Positions 1 through 9,212 of a DNA stretch of 64,000 bases are shown one piece after another. The notes beneath the pieces are model-generated. The model was not told the DNA's origin. It worked only from the letters and a program-made list of their open reading frames with translations, and did no database searches. Every line of letters starts with the position of its first letter. Position 1 is the first letter of the stretch. Location of the stretch: positions 310,001 through 374,000 of the forward strand of contig JAFAFA010000079.1 of NCBI GenBank assembly GCA_023423695.1. Direction: 5' to 3'. The translations under genes and the position numbers were made by a program. This DNA is from Pseudomonadota bacterium. Its GTDB lineage: Bacteria > Pseudomonadota > Alphaproteobacteria > Azospirillales > Azospirillaceae.

Positions 1-255
1 CAGGTCTGCCGCCTGATCGGCACCACCAAGCCGACCATCGCCGCGGTGCGCGACCGCACCCACTGGAACGTCGCCAACATCAAGCCGCGCAGCCCGGTTA
101 TGCTGGGCCTCTGCTCCGGCCGTGAGCTGGAAGAGGCGCTGGCGCTGGCCATCCGCCGCGGCGGCGTGCCCCGCGCGCCGGAAGATGCGGCCGAGGACTT
201 CTACGGCGAGAACCGCGACGACGACCGTTATTCCGAACAGGAAGACGCCCACTGA
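1..255 (+). CDS. trcR: Cell-cycle regulator TrcR family (DUF1013), C-terminal part
   Basis: The first 84 codons are open in frame 1 and end at a TGA, so the gene starts before the window. The visible part carries the helix-turn-helix-like segment with IGTTKPTI, then RDRTHWN and the NIKP block followed by LGLCS, which I recognise as the conserved C-terminal half of the alphaproteobacterial DUF1013 family, named TrcR, a putative transcriptional regulator linked to the cell cycle. The tail is acidic and probably disordered. An internal ATG at 46 would give a shorter frame, but conservation runs up to the window edge, so that is not the true start. A short palindrome follows, then ubiX. Confidence 0.8.
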   Translation, partial: QVCRLIGTTKPTIAAVRDRTHWNVANIKPRSPVMLGLCSGRELEEALALAIRRGGVPRAPEDAAEDFYGENRDDDRYSEQEDAH

Positions 256-261
256 TGCCAT

Positions 262-285
262 CCCTCTTCCCGTGGTGGGAGAGGG
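262..285. repeat. Intergenic palindrome between trcR and ubiX
   Basis: A 10-bp stem, CCCTCTTCCC paired with GGGAGAGGG (one mismatch or bulge), encloses a short GTGGT loop just after the trcR stop. There is no T-tract, so it is not a classic intrinsic terminator. Its C-rich arm resembles the palindrome at 6479-6501 and the longer GC-rich palindromes elsewhere in this window. It may act as a weak terminator or an mRNA-stabilising hairpin. Confidence 0.5.
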
Positions 286-299
286 CATGAAAGCCTGCG

Positions 300-893
300 A
301 TGACCGACCGCAACACACCTCCGCCCCGGCTCGTCGTCGGCATCAGCGGCGCGTCGGGGGTGATCTACGGCATCCGCATGCTGCAAACGCTGCGGCGGAT
401 CGGCGTCGAATCTCATCTTGTCGTCAGCCGGTCCGCCGAAGTGACACTGGCGCATGAGACCAGCATGAAGGTGGCGGAGCTGCGGGCGCTGGCCGACGTC
501 AGCTATTCCGCCGCCGACATCGGAGCTGCGATTTCCAGCGGCAGCTTCCGCACGCTCGGCATGGTGGTCGCCCCCTGTTCAGTCCGCACGATGAGCGAGA
601 TCGCCAGCGGCGTCACCTCCACCCTGCTGACCCGTGCGGCGGACGTGGCGCTGAAGGAGCGGCGGCGGCTGGTGTTGATGGTGCGGGAGACGCCGCTGCA
701 TCTGGGACATCTGCGCACCATGACCGCATTGGCGGAGATGGGTGCGGTGATCGCACCGCCGGTGCCCGCCTTCTATGCCCGGCCGGAAGGCATCGACGAT
801 CTGGTGGACCATTCGGTGGGCCGGGTGCTGGACCTGTTCGGGCTGGATGCCGGCAATCTGCGCCGGTGGGGTGAGCGTCCGGCGGAGGGCTGA
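300..893 (+). CDS. ubiX: Flavin prenyltransferase UbiX
   Basis: This 197-residue protein matches the usual UbiX/Pad1 length. It opens with the flavin-binding segment VVGISGASGVIYGIRML (about residues 12-28) and has the family's VVAPCSVRTMSEIASG (about 87-102) and LVLMVRETPLHLGHLR (about 123-138) blocks. UbiX attaches a dimethylallyl group to FMN to make prenylated FMN, the cofactor of UbiD-type decarboxylases, including the ubiquinone-pathway enzyme. No ubiD gene lies in the window. The ATG at 300 follows the upstream stop by 44 bases and has only a weak ribosome-binding site. Confidence 0.93.
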   Translation: MTDRNTPPPRLVVGISGASGVIYGIRMLQTLRRIGVESHLVVSRSAEVTLAHETSMKVAELRALADVSYSAADIGAAISSGSFRTLGMVVAPCSVRTMSEIASGVTSTLLTRAADVALKERRRLVLMVRETPLHLGHLRTMTALAEMGAVIAPPVPAFYARPEGIDDLVDHSVGRVLDLFGLDAGNLRRWGERPAEG

Positions 894-1017
894 CCCGCGC
901 CGCGATGGCGCAACAGGCGGCTTGGACCGCGGGCGCAATGCCGTTATACCGCTGTCAATGCGAAATTATGCGGAGCCGGCGCCGCCGCCGGCCGACAGTA
1001 ACGGGGACAAGCCGATC

Positions 1018-1698
1018 ATGCCCTTCAGCAGCCAACCGAGCGAGCCCATCCGCCAGCTTCTGGCCGGCATCAAAGCGTTCCGCGCCCGCTATTACGAACG
1101 CCGGCCCGACAGCATGCGCCAGCTTGCGACCGAAGGGCAGCATCCGGAGGTTCTGGTGATCGGCTGTTCCGACAGCCGCGTCGACCCGGCCCTGCTGACC
1201 ATGGCGGAGCCCGGCGAGCTGTTCGTCGTGCGCAACGTCGCCAATCTGGTTCCGCCCTATCAGCCCGACGGCGCCTATCACGGTACTTCGGCCGCCATCG
1301 AATATGCGGTCAAATCGCTGAAGGTGACGGAGATCATCGTCATGGGCCACGCCCAGTGCGGTGGCATCCAGGGTCTGATCCGGCTGCGCGCCGGCCAGAA
1401 GTCGGAGGATGACTTCGTGTCTCCCTGGGTGTCGATCGCCGGCTCGGCGCTCGACCCCTATGTTGGGCCGGAAGGCTCCGAACAGGCGCGCTCCGATGCG
1501 GAAAAGCTGCAGAACACCCCGGCGGTGATCGAACGGGCGGCAGTTCGCGCGTCGGTCGACAATCTGATGACCTTCCCCTTCGTGCGTGAACAGGTGGAAG
1601 CCGGGACGTTGAACATCCATGGCTGGTGGTTCGACATCCAGTCGGGCGAGATGTGGGCGATCAACCCCGCCACCCGCCTGTTCCAGCCGGTCGAGTAA
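1018..1698 (+). CDS. Beta-class carbonic anhydrase
   Basis: The enzyme interconverts CO2 and bicarbonate using zinc. From the ATG at 1018 it is 226 residues. Zinc ligands of the beta class are visible: Cys50 in the CSDSRVDP motif (with Asp52 and Arg54), and His111 and Cys114 in GHAQCGG. The frame stays open upstream, with an ATG at 958, but the GGGGAC ribosome-binding site just before 1018 and the match to the family N-terminus favour the later start. It is followed by a 7-bp hairpin at 1715-1736 and a lipoprotein gene. It probably supplies bicarbonate for carboxylation reactions; which one is not shown. Confidence 0.92.
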   Translation: MPFSSQPSEPIRQLLAGIKAFRARYYERRPDSMRQLATEGQHPEVLVIGCSDSRVDPALLTMAEPGELFVVRNVANLVPPYQPDGAYHGTSAAIEYAVKSLKVTEIIVMGHAQCGGIQGLIRLRAGQKSEDDFVSPWVSIAGSALDPYVGPEGSEQARSDAEKLQNTPAVIERAAVRASVDNLMTFPFVREQVEAGTLNIHGWWFDIQSGEMWAINPATRLFQPVE

Positions 1699-1714
1699 GA
1701 AGACCGCGCAAACG

Positions 1715-1736
1715 CCGTACCCATGTGCAGGTACGG
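1715..1736. repeat. Hairpin downstream of the carbonic anhydrase gene
   Basis: CCGTACC (1715-1721) and GGTACGG (1730-1736) form a perfect 7-bp inverted repeat around an 8-base loop, 16 bases after the stop codon. There is no T-run after it. It could be a factor-assisted terminator, or a leader element for the lipoprotein gene that starts at 1813. Confidence 0.4.
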
Positions 1737-1812
1737 GAATTTCCGGGCGCCCTACCCTGTTGAGAGCGAAGGAAAGTAGTTTTCTTCACTCCGAAACAAG
1801 GTAGGGAACGCC

Positions 1813-2082
1813 ATGAAGACTGCACTTGGACTTGTGATTCTGGTCGCCGCCCCCCTTGCGCTGGCCGCCTGCAACCAGACCGGCAACAGCGGCAGCAGCA
1901 GTGGCGGACTGTTCGGTAGCAGCGGAGGCGGTGGCCTGTTCGGGTCGGGCAGCTCAGACTCGCCCTACGCGCGCAACGGCCGCTGCGACGATCCGCGCTA
2001 CAACACCTCCAACGGCGGCCGGGCCGAGGCCGGGACCGACGATTACGACTGTTCGCGATATGGCGGAGGCCTGAAACGCTGA
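1813..2082 (+). CDS. Small putative lipoprotein, Gly/Ser-rich
   Basis: This 89-residue protein begins with a typical lipoprotein signal: a Lys, a hydrophobic stretch, then LALAAC, with Cys at about residue 20 as the expected lipidation site. A low-complexity Gly/Ser segment with two GLFGS-type repeats follows. The C-terminus has two Cys residues in RCDDPRYN and DDYDCSRYGG that could pair as a disulphide. I do not recognise the family. A GGTAGGG ribosome-binding site precedes the ATG. The last 40 bases overlap the 3' end of the convergent TPR gene. Confidence 0.65.
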   Translation: MKTALGLVILVAAPLALAACNQTGNSGSSSGGLFGSSGGGGLFGSGSSDSPYARNGRCDDPRYNTSNGGRAEAGTDDYDCSRYGGGLKR

Positions 2083-3833
2083 GCCAGAACCGCCAGTTCG
2101 GCGGCCATGCACCCGGCGACCGAACCCCAGTCGCCGGGTGCCGGCTGCCGGAACAGGCGGGCAGTCGGATACCATGGGCTGTCGTCGCGGCCGGTCATCC
2201 AGCGCCAATCCGCGGAGAAGGGCAGCGCCACCCAAAGCGGCACGCCGAGCGCCCCGGCCAGATGCGCCGGTCCGGTGCAGGACGACACCACCAGATCCAG
2301 ATTTGCCATGATCGCCGCCGTGTCGGCGAAATCGGCGATGTCCGGTCCCAGATCGGTGAAGCCGTCCGGCAAAGCCGCGTCGGCGAGATCGGCCCGCCCC
2401 GGTCCCATCTGCAACCCGTAGAAGCGGCAGCCCGGCACATCAAGGAGCCCGCGCAAGCCGGCCAGTCGGGGAGAGCGCCGGTCGTCGCCGGGAAAACGCG
2501 GGTTGCCCGCCCAGACGAGGCCGACCCGCAGCCCATCCCTTCCGGAAAGGCGCTCGCGCCAGACTGCGACGCGCGCCGGATCGGCCCACAGATAGGGAAC
2601 GGTCGCCGGCACATCGTCCGCCACCGTACCGAAGGCGCGCGGGAGGCTCATCAATGGGCATTCCAGATCGAAGGGCGGCAGCGAATCACCGCGCGCGATC
2701 ACCTGGGCCGGTCCGTCCGCCCCCGCCATCAGCGGCATCAGGGACGGCTGAACCTCCAGAACCACCCGGCCGCCGCGAGCGGCCACCAGCGGGACATAGC
2801 GCAGGAACTGCAGCGTGTCGCCCAATCCCTGTTCGGCATAGAGCAGGATGGTGCGGCCCTCCAGGGGCTCCCCCCGCCATGTCGGTTGGGAGAAGCGTCG
2901 CCAGGGCGGCTCGGCACGGTCGTCGTGGCGGCGCCACTCGAGCTCCGGCCAGCCGCCGGCGTAGTCGCCGGCCATCAGCCGGGCAAACCCGAGGTTCCAG
3001 TGCAGCCCGGCGTCTTGCGGACGGTCGGTCAGCGCGCGCTCGAACTCGGCGGCGGCCTCATCCGGCCGGGCCATGGCGATCAGCGCGGTGCCGCGCGCCA
3101 CCCACAGTGAAGGACCGGGCCGCTGCCGCGCGGCATTGGCGAAGGCGTCCAGCGATTCGGGGAAGCGGTCGAGCTTCGCCAGCACCGCGCCCAACACCTC
3201 CCAGGCCTCGACGAGGTTGCGGTCGGCCGTCAGCGAGTCGCGGGCCGCTGCTTCGGCATCGCGCCAGCGGCGTTGCGCGGCGAGAGTGGCGGCCAGCGTC
3301 GCGTGGGCAACAGCTGAGCGGCCGTTCAGGCGCAAAGACCGGCGGGCGCAGAGTTCCGCCGCCTGGGATTCGCCGTGCGACAAAAGCGCCGCTGCCCGGT
3401 TGGCAAGCGCGTCGGCATGGTCCGGCGCCAAACTCAAAGCCTGACCGGAAGCGGTCAGCGCCGCGTCGTGCCGTCCAAGCCCGCGGAGGGTCGCAGACCG
3501 GCTGGCATGGGCATCGGCCAACTCCGGCATCAGGCGCAGCGCCCGGCCATAGAGCCGCACCGCCCGCTCCATCGCGCCCGACGCCTGCTCGGCCCCGGCA
3601 AGGTTGGACCAGCCGCCTGCGGAGTCGGGGCGCAACGTCATCGCGACGCGAAGCCGCCCCACGGCCGCCTCCACTTGCCCTGTCTGCGCGGCCAGGACGC
3701 CCAGAAGCTGCATGGCATCGGCATATTCCGGGTCGGCACCAAGGATACGGCGGTAGATGTCCTCCGCCTCCGCCACCCGGCCGGCCTGATGGTGGTCGAG
3801 TGCGATCAGCAGGGCCTGCGACAAAGTAACCAT
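2043..3833 (-). CDS. TPR protein with C-terminal glycosyltransferase-like domain
   Basis: From the ATG at 3833 this is 596 residues. The N-terminal half is a string of tetratricopeptide repeats with the usual Ala/Gly/Tyr pattern, for example HHQAGRVAEAEDIYRRIL and LLGVLAAQTGQVEAAVGRLR. The C-terminal 250 or so residues resemble the GT9/GT41-like domain often fused to TPRs in Rhodospirillales: LLYAEQGLGDTLQFLRYVPL, then VGLVWAGNPRFPGD, then LDLVVSSCTGPAHLAGALG, which looks like a sugar-nucleotide site. A protein- or surface-glycan-modifying role is possible, but no acceptor can be inferred. The open frame extends upstream to 3938 without family similarity. Confidence 0.8.
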   Translation of the reverse strand: MVTLSQALLIALDHHQAGRVAEAEDIYRRILGADPEYADAMQLLGVLAAQTGQVEAAVGRLRVAMTLRPDSAGGWSNLAGAEQASGAMERAVRLYGRALRLMPELADAHASRSATLRGLGRHDAALTASGQALSLAPDHADALANRAAALLSHGESQAAELCARRSLRLNGRSAVAHATLAATLAAQRRWRDAEAAARDSLTADRNLVEAWEVLGAVLAKLDRFPESLDAFANAARQRPGPSLWVARGTALIAMARPDEAAAEFERALTDRPQDAGLHWNLGFARLMAGDYAGGWPELEWRRHDDRAEPPWRRFSQPTWRGEPLEGRTILLYAEQGLGDTLQFLRYVPLVAARGGRVVLEVQPSLMPLMAGADGPAQVIARGDSLPPFDLECPLMSLPRAFGTVADDVPATVPYLWADPARVAVWRERLSGRDGLRVGLVWAGNPRFPGDDRRSPRLAGLRGLLDVPGCRFYGLQMGPGRADLADAALPDGFTDLGPDIADFADTAAIMANLDLVVSSCTGPAHLAGALGVPLWVALPFSADWRWMTGRDDSPWYPTARLFRQPAPGDWGSVAGCMAAELAVLAQRFRPPPYREQS

Positions 3834-4014
3834 CGGAACTCTTGCGGGTTGGCGGGGGCCGGCGGTGATTCGGATCATGCGCCGCGGCGGCAGCGCCAGT
3901 CCAGTCGAGCACCGTCGCCAATCGTCGCAAACGGTCACAGATTTGGGATTTTCCCTGGATTGTCATGAGACTGACGCATCGCTATTGTCCGCGCCGTTTT
4001 CCAAGGAGCGGATC

Positions 4015-4440
4015 ATGACCTCGCGCCCAGCCCGGGCCTTTTCCAGACATGGCACCTGCCGGACGCGCATTCTTGCCGCCGCGGCTCTCATGCTCCCGCT
4101 GTGCGTCGGAACGGCACCTGCGATCGCCAGCGAAGGCGCGAAGCCGAACGGTTGCCCATGGGCGCAGGACATCACGCTGGAAATCAACGGCAAGACCCTG
4201 ACCCTGAAGCAGGAAGCCTTCACCACCGTGACCTCCGAGCCGATCGAGATCGATCAGTTCAAGGTCTTCCCGCTGGTCGACCAGCTGAAGCTGCGCATCA
4301 TCGGCCCCAAGGGCCGTGAGTGGGAGGCGGCGCTGACCCGTCTGGTCAGCGGCAAGCGTTGCAGCGCCTTCTACGCCGGCAAGCCCGCTCTGGTGTCGGA
4401 CACGGTGCGCGATCCGAACGAACTGATCCTGAACCGGTAG
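4015..4440 (+). CDS. Putative secreted protein of unknown function
   Basis: This 141-residue protein has an N-terminal signal peptide with an Arg-rich start, a hydrophobic core around residues 20-37 and likely cleavage after the APAIAS segment. The mature part has two Cys residues (in NGCPWAQ and KRCSAFY) and a beta-rich look. I do not recognise a family. The ATG at 4015 was chosen because an AAGGAG ribosome-binding site sits at 4003-4008 and it places the signal peptide at the N-terminus. The frame is open upstream to 3865. Confidence 0.65.
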   Translation: MTSRPARAFSRHGTCRTRILAAAALMLPLCVGTAPAIASEGAKPNGCPWAQDITLEINGKTLTLKQEAFTTVTSEPIEIDQFKVFPLVDQLKLRIIGPKGREWEAALTRLVSGKRCSAFYAGKPALVSDTVRDPNELILNR

Positions 4441-4457
4441 GATGCCGGGGCAGCCGC

Positions 4458-4901
4458 TCAGCGGCCCGCCAGCACCCGCGCCAGTTCCTCCAACGCGGGA
4501 TCGCCGCCCGGTACCAGCAGCGCCATGTTCCGGACGGCCAGCTCCGCACTGCCACCGGCGCGCGGCATGAAGCCGGCGGCGGCGAACAGCCGGTCCTGCT
4601 GGACACGCTCCGCCTCCAGTTCCGCGGCCTTCATGCGGCGGTAAAATGCGTCATCCTCCGCCTTGGCCCGGCGGCGCAGGGTGCGCAAGGGGCGCACCAC
4701 GTCCTCCCGCCAGCCGGAGATGGCCGAATCGATGCTGGCAAGCTCGGTTTCGGACAGGCGGACGCCGCACTCCAGCCCCGCCCAGGCGGCGAACAGCAGC
4801 ACATTGACGTCCACACCGCGCCGGTCCTGCAATGACAGGCAAAGGGCCGGAACCCCCGGCCGCCCGTAGACGGCCAGGGAGAAGTCCCAGAACGGGTTCA
4901 C
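4458..4901 (-). CDS. TIGR02444 family protein (DUF2390)
   Basis: The N-terminus NPFWDFSLAVYGRPGV followed by ACLSLQDRRGVDVN and LLFAAWAG matches the TIGR02444/DUF2390 family, short mostly helical bacterial proteins of unknown function. The GTG at 4901 gives 147 residues. A TTG at 4913, which would overlap the stop codon of the phosphofructokinase gene, gives four more. Either way the gene directly follows pfk, so the two are probably co-transcribed. The C-terminal half is Arg- and Glu-rich and may form a coiled coil. The very long upstream extension of this frame is antisense to nothing real and shadows the pfk gene. Confidence 0.75.
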   Translation of the reverse strand: MNPFWDFSLAVYGRPGVPALCLSLQDRRGVDVNVLLFAAWAGLECGVRLSETELASIDSAISGWREDVVRPLRTLRRRAKAEDDAFYRRMKAAELEAERVQQDRLFAAAGFMPRAGGSAELAVRNMALLVPGGDPALEELARVLAGR

Positions 4902-4909
4902 CGTCCCGC

Positions 4910-6004
<1,095 letters not shown>

Positions 6005-6272
6005 TGAGGGGTTCCCGTCCCGTTCGCCTGTTTGTTGAAATGAACCACCATGTTACCGGAACAGGCATTTCCCGCAATCGTTGCCCGCATCCGCAAAGGT
6101 GGAATGCCGCCGCCGGAGGATGGCCGCGCTCCTCACAGCCCAAGGACGAAACCGGTGGTTTGACGGTGCCGTCCCGCAGGAAATCTGGTATAGTCCGGCC
6201 CGCCCAGCCAAAGGGCCACCCGCAAGAGCACCCCCGATCCACCCGGGGCAACGGCCACTTCCCACGGGCGCG

Positions 6273-6473
6273 ATGAACGAGCAAGAGATTTTGAAGGAAA
6301 AGCTGGCGAGCTTGCGCAGCGAGCACCGCGACCTGGACGACGTCATCGCCCGGCTCGCCGAACGTGCGCCCTACGACCAGTTGCAGATGCAGCGGCTGAA
6401 GAAGCGCAAGCTGATGCTGAAGGACCAGATCATGGTCCTGGAAAGCCGACTCCTGCCGGATATCATCGCTTAG
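6273..6473 (+). CDS. DUF465 (YdcH-like) small coiled-coil protein
   Basis: This 66-residue protein is almost entirely helical and charged. It matches the DUF465/YdcH pattern: LKEKLASLRSEHRDLDDVI then LQMQRLKKRKLMLKDQI. The family is widespread in Proteobacteria and has no assigned function. The ATG at 6273 was chosen over upstream in-frame ATGs because family similarity starts there. A palindrome at 6479-6501 separates it from the convergent haemoglobin gene. Confidence 0.85.
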   Translation: MNEQEILKEKLASLRSEHRDLDDVIARLAERAPYDQLQMQRLKKRKLMLKDQIMVLESRLLPDIIA

Positions 6474-6478
6474 GCATA

Positions 6479-6501
6479 CCCTCTTCCACCGTGGAAGAGG
6501 G
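6479..6501. terminator. Palindrome between convergent DUF465 and haemoglobin genes
   Basis: CCCTCTTCCAC and GTGGAAGAGGG form a perfect 11-bp inverted repeat with a one-base centre, 5 bases after the DUF465 stop and 14 bases before the end of the convergent gene. There is no T-tract, so termination would need Rho or be inefficient. Position between convergent genes suggests a bidirectional role. Confidence 0.5.
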
Positions 6502-6515
6502 CGATTATGCCCCCG

Positions 6516-6968
6516 TCAGCCCTTCTTCGGCACCGTGAAGAACTGGATGCCCATCTGGAAGCTGCGGGCGATGTTCTCCGCCTTGCCGATCAGGAAAGCG
6601 GCGCCGTCGGGCGGGAAGAGTTCGTGGGCGGTCTCGCGGAACAGGCCCAGCCAGCGTTCGAAATGCTGCGGCTCCAGTCCCAGCGAGATGTGGACCGGCA
6701 TCGGGCGCCCGTCGTAACGCTGGGTCAGCAGGGCGATGGACGACCAGAAATCCATCATCTTGCGCAGATGTGGCTCCCAATCGGTGATGGCCCGGCCGAA
6801 GATGGGGCCCAGCACCTCATCCTTCATGATCTTGCCGTAGAAGGTCCGGACGAGCGTCTCGATCGACGCCTCGTCGATGCCGACGGTTGCCATCCGTTCC
6901 TCCGCCATGGCGGTGCGGATGTCGCGGCGCTCGTTGCGCTGGTCGTCGCTGGGAACGGTGTCGGTCAT
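6516..6968 (-). CDS. Group III truncated haemoglobin
   Basis: This 150-residue protein matches group III (P-type) truncated haemoglobins: IETLVRTFYGKIMKDEVLGPIF (helices B-C/D), then HLRKMMDFWSSI with the conserved Phe-Trp pair, then PVHISLGL with the probable proximal haem His, and HFERWL. The first 25 residues are an unconserved extension. Members bind O2 or NO; roles in NO detoxification or microaerobic metabolism are suggested but not settled. It stands alone and is divergent from purEK. An imperfect palindrome with TCCT and AGGA arms lies upstream near 7000-7020. Confidence 0.85.
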   Translation of the reverse strand: MTDTVPSDDQRNERRDIRTAMAEERMATVGIDEASIETLVRTFYGKIMKDEVLGPIFGRAITDWEPHLRKMMDFWSSIALLTQRYDGRPMPVHISLGLEPQHFERWLGLFRETAHELFPPDGAAFLIGKAENIARSFQMGIQFFTVPKKG

Positions 6969-7117
6969 GCGATGGGTCCGGTCCGGAATTGCCTAGGGTC
7001 TATCCTGTTCATATAGGACGGCACGATAAGTGGAACCATGTTCCACCGGAAGGGCCGGGATGTCGCAGCCGATGGGACGGATTCGCCGTGTGGCGGACCA
7101 CGGACCGGCGGCGCCTC

Positions 7118-7145
7118 TGGACAGCGGCCCGACTCCACCTATAAT
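7118..7145 (+). promoter_or_regulatory. Sigma70-type promoter of purEK
   Basis: A TGGACA hexamer (7118-7123) and a perfect TATAAT (7140-7145) are separated by 16 bases, 37 bases before the purE GTG start. In DNA this GC-rich, an exact TATAAT in this position is a credible housekeeping -10 element. I saw no PurR-like operator next to it. Confidence 0.6.
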
Positions 7146-7181
7146 GCGCCGCTTTCCGGACCTTGAGGAAAGCGCCACGCC

Positions 7182-7733
7182 GTGTCCGCCGAACACTCCC
7201 CGAACAGCGCCGTTCCGGCCAACGACATCGCGGCCGACGGCGTTCTGCCGCAGGTCGGCATCATCATGGGCAGCCAGTCGGACTGGACGACCATGAAGCA
7301 CGCCGCCGATACCCTCGCGGCACTCGGCATCCCGCACGAGGTCCGCATCGTTTCCGCCCACCGCACGCCCCATCGTCTGGTCGAGTACGCCACCACGGCG
7401 AAGGCACGCGGGCTGAAGGTGGTGATCGCCGGCGCCGGCGGGGCCGCCCATCTGCCGGGCATGGCCGCATCGATGACGCCGCTGCCGGTTTTCGGCGTTC
7501 CGGTGGAGAGCCACGCACTGAAGGGTATGGACAGCCTGCTGTCGATCGTCCAGATGCCGGGCGGCGTCCCGGTCGGGACGCTGGCCATCGGCAAGGCCGG
7601 CGCCATCAACGCCGCCCTGCTGGCCGGCTCGGTCATCGCGCTGATGGATCCGGCGGTGGCCGAGGCGCTGGACGGCTGGCGCGCGCGCCAGACGGCTGCG
7701 GTGGCCGACGCGCCCGTCGACGACCCGACCTGA
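7182..7733 (+). CDS. purE: N5-carboxyaminoimidazole ribonucleotide mutase PurE
   Basis: PurE moves the carboxyl group of N5-CAIR to C4 of the imidazole ring in de novo purine synthesis. This 183-residue protein has the class I motifs IIMGSQSDW (about residues 27-35), [10 protein letters not shown] (about 58-67) and [12 protein letters not shown] (about 84-95). It starts at a GTG. The first 20 residues are an unconserved extension, which leaves some doubt about the start. purK follows 21 bases later, so this is a purEK operon. Confidence 0.95.
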   Translation: MSAEHSPNSAVPANDIAADGVLPQVGIIMGSQSDWTTMKHAADTLAALGIPHEVRIVSAHRTPHRLVEYATTAKARGLKVVIAGAGGAAHLPGMAASMTPLPVFGVPVESHALKGMDSLLSIVQMPGGVPVGTLAIGKAGAINAALLAGSVIALMDPAVAEALDGWRARQTAAVADAPVDDPT

Positions 7734-7754
7734 CAGCGAGAAGGCCCTACCGCC

Positions 7755-8879
7755 ATGACCGGCATTGAAAAGGGCGCCGCCCTGCCCCGTCTCGCCCCCG
7801 GTTCCACCATCGGCATGCTGGGCGCCGGGCAGCTCGGCCGGATGACGGCGCTGGCCGCGGCCCGGCTGGGCTACAAGACCCATGTCTATGCTCCCGACGC
7901 GGCGGACAGCCCGGCGGCGCAGGTCAGCGCCGCGACGACCGTCGCCGATTGGGACGACCTGGACGCGCTGGAACGCTTCGCCCGCTCCGTCGACGTGGTG
8001 ACCCTGGAGTGGGAGAATGTCCCCGTGGCTACGGCGGAGCATCTGCGCCGCTTCACCAACCTCCATCCCGGCCCCAACGTGCTGTCGGTGGCGCAGGACC
8101 GCATTGCGGAAAAGAGCTTCGTCAACAAGCTGGGCATCGCGACCGCGCCCTGGCGCGCCGCGAACGGTGCCGAAGAAGTCGCCCGCGCGGTGGCGGAGAT
8201 CGGCCCGCGTTGCGTCCTGAAATCCACCCGTCTCGGCTATGACGGCAAGGGGCAGGCGCGGCTGGAGGCCGGCAGCGATCCGGCGGCGGCCTGGAGCGCC
8301 ATCGGCGGCGGGAAGCCCGGTGTCGAGGGAATCGTCGAGGGCTTCGTCACCTTCGCCTGCGAGGTGTCGGTGATCGTCGCGCGCGGTGCCGACGGCACAA
8401 TGGTCGCCTATCCGGCGGTGGAGAACCGGCACAAGGACGGCATCCTCGACGTCACCATCGCCCCCGCCCCGCAGGACAAGGTTTCGGCGGCGACGGCGGC
8501 TGAAGCGGACCGCATCGCCCGGTGCATCGCCGAAGCGCTGGACCTCGTCGGCGTCCTGGCTGTGGAGATGTTCGTCACCGCGGACGGCAGCGTCCTGGTC
8601 AACGAGATGGCGCCGCGCCCGCACAATTCCGGCCACTGGACCATGGATGCCTGCGCCACCTGCCAGTTCGAGCAGCTGGTGCGCGCGGTCTGCGGTCTGC
8701 CGCTGGGGTCGGTCGATCGTGTGGCCGATGCCGAGATGACCAACCTGATCGGCGACGACGTGCTGCGCTGGCCGGAGCTGCTGGCCGAACCCGGCGCCCG
8801 CCTGCACCTGTACGGCAAGGCGGAAGCCCGCCCCGGCCGCAAGATGGGGCATGTCAACCGGCTGTTCCCGCGCCGCTGA
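7755..8879 (+). CDS. purK: 5-(carboxyamino)imidazole ribonucleotide synthase PurK
   Basis: PurK uses ATP and bicarbonate to carboxylate aminoimidazole ribonucleotide, giving the substrate of PurE. The 374-residue protein has an ATP-grasp fold: GMLGAGQLGRM near residue 16, the lysine-bearing VLKSTRLGYDGKGQ loop at about 155-168, and the metal site VNEMAPRPHNSGHWT at about 282-296. A GAGAAGG ribosome-binding site precedes the ATG. An intrinsic terminator follows at 8904-8939. Confidence 0.96.
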   Translation: MTGIEKGAALPRLAPGSTIGMLGAGQLGRMTALAAARLGYKTHVYAPDAADSPAAQVSAATTVADWDDLDALERFARSVDVVTLEWENVPVATAEHLRRFTNLHPGPNVLSVAQDRIAEKSFVNKLGIATAPWRAANGAEEVARAVAEIGPRCVLKSTRLGYDGKGQARLEAGSDPAAAWSAIGGGKPGVEGIVEGFVTFACEVSVIVARGADGTMVAYPAVENRHKDGILDVTIAPAPQDKVSAATAAEADRIARCIAEALDLVGVLAVEMFVTADGSVLVNEMAPRPHNSGHWTMDACATCQFEQLVRAVCGLPLGSVDRVADAEMTNLIGDDVLRWPELLAEPGARLHLYGKAEARPGRKMGHVNRLFPRR

Positions 8880-8903
8880 GTCCCGCCCCACCGGATTGAG
8901 TCC

Positions 8904-8939
8904 AAGGCCCCGCGACCTCGTGGTCGGCGGGGCCTTTTT
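8904..8939 (+). terminator. Intrinsic terminator after purK
   Basis: AAGGCCCCG (8905-8913) pairs with CGGGGCCTT (8928-8936), with an inner GACC/GGTC stem, and is followed by five T residues ending at 8939. It begins 25 bases after the purK stop and is a textbook Rho-independent terminator. Confidence 0.88.
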
Positions 8940-9212
8940 GTTTGCTCCTCCGCCGTGCCTATCGATTTCGCGCATTCATTGCGTCACCGAAATGATCTTC
9001 GGCCGTTCGCCCAGGAGATGACTCTCACCTTAAGGGAAGAGAATTGGTCGGCGGGGTTGAATGGTATTTAAGGCAGAGATGCCACAAATTGTCGCGTTTC
9101 CCGATGCTGAAGGTCATTGGTCACGCTCGGGCTTTTAACCTATGACAACATTGGTTACTCTGGGTCACATTCCTACCGAAATTCTCTAAACTTTGATGCA
9201 ATTTGTAGCCGC

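Noticed and set aside
8940..9212. Possible 6S RNA in the AT-richer gap after purK, as in some cyanobacteria
   Set aside because: No long imperfect stem with a central bubble could be traced; the gap is more simply the upstream region of the EAL gene.
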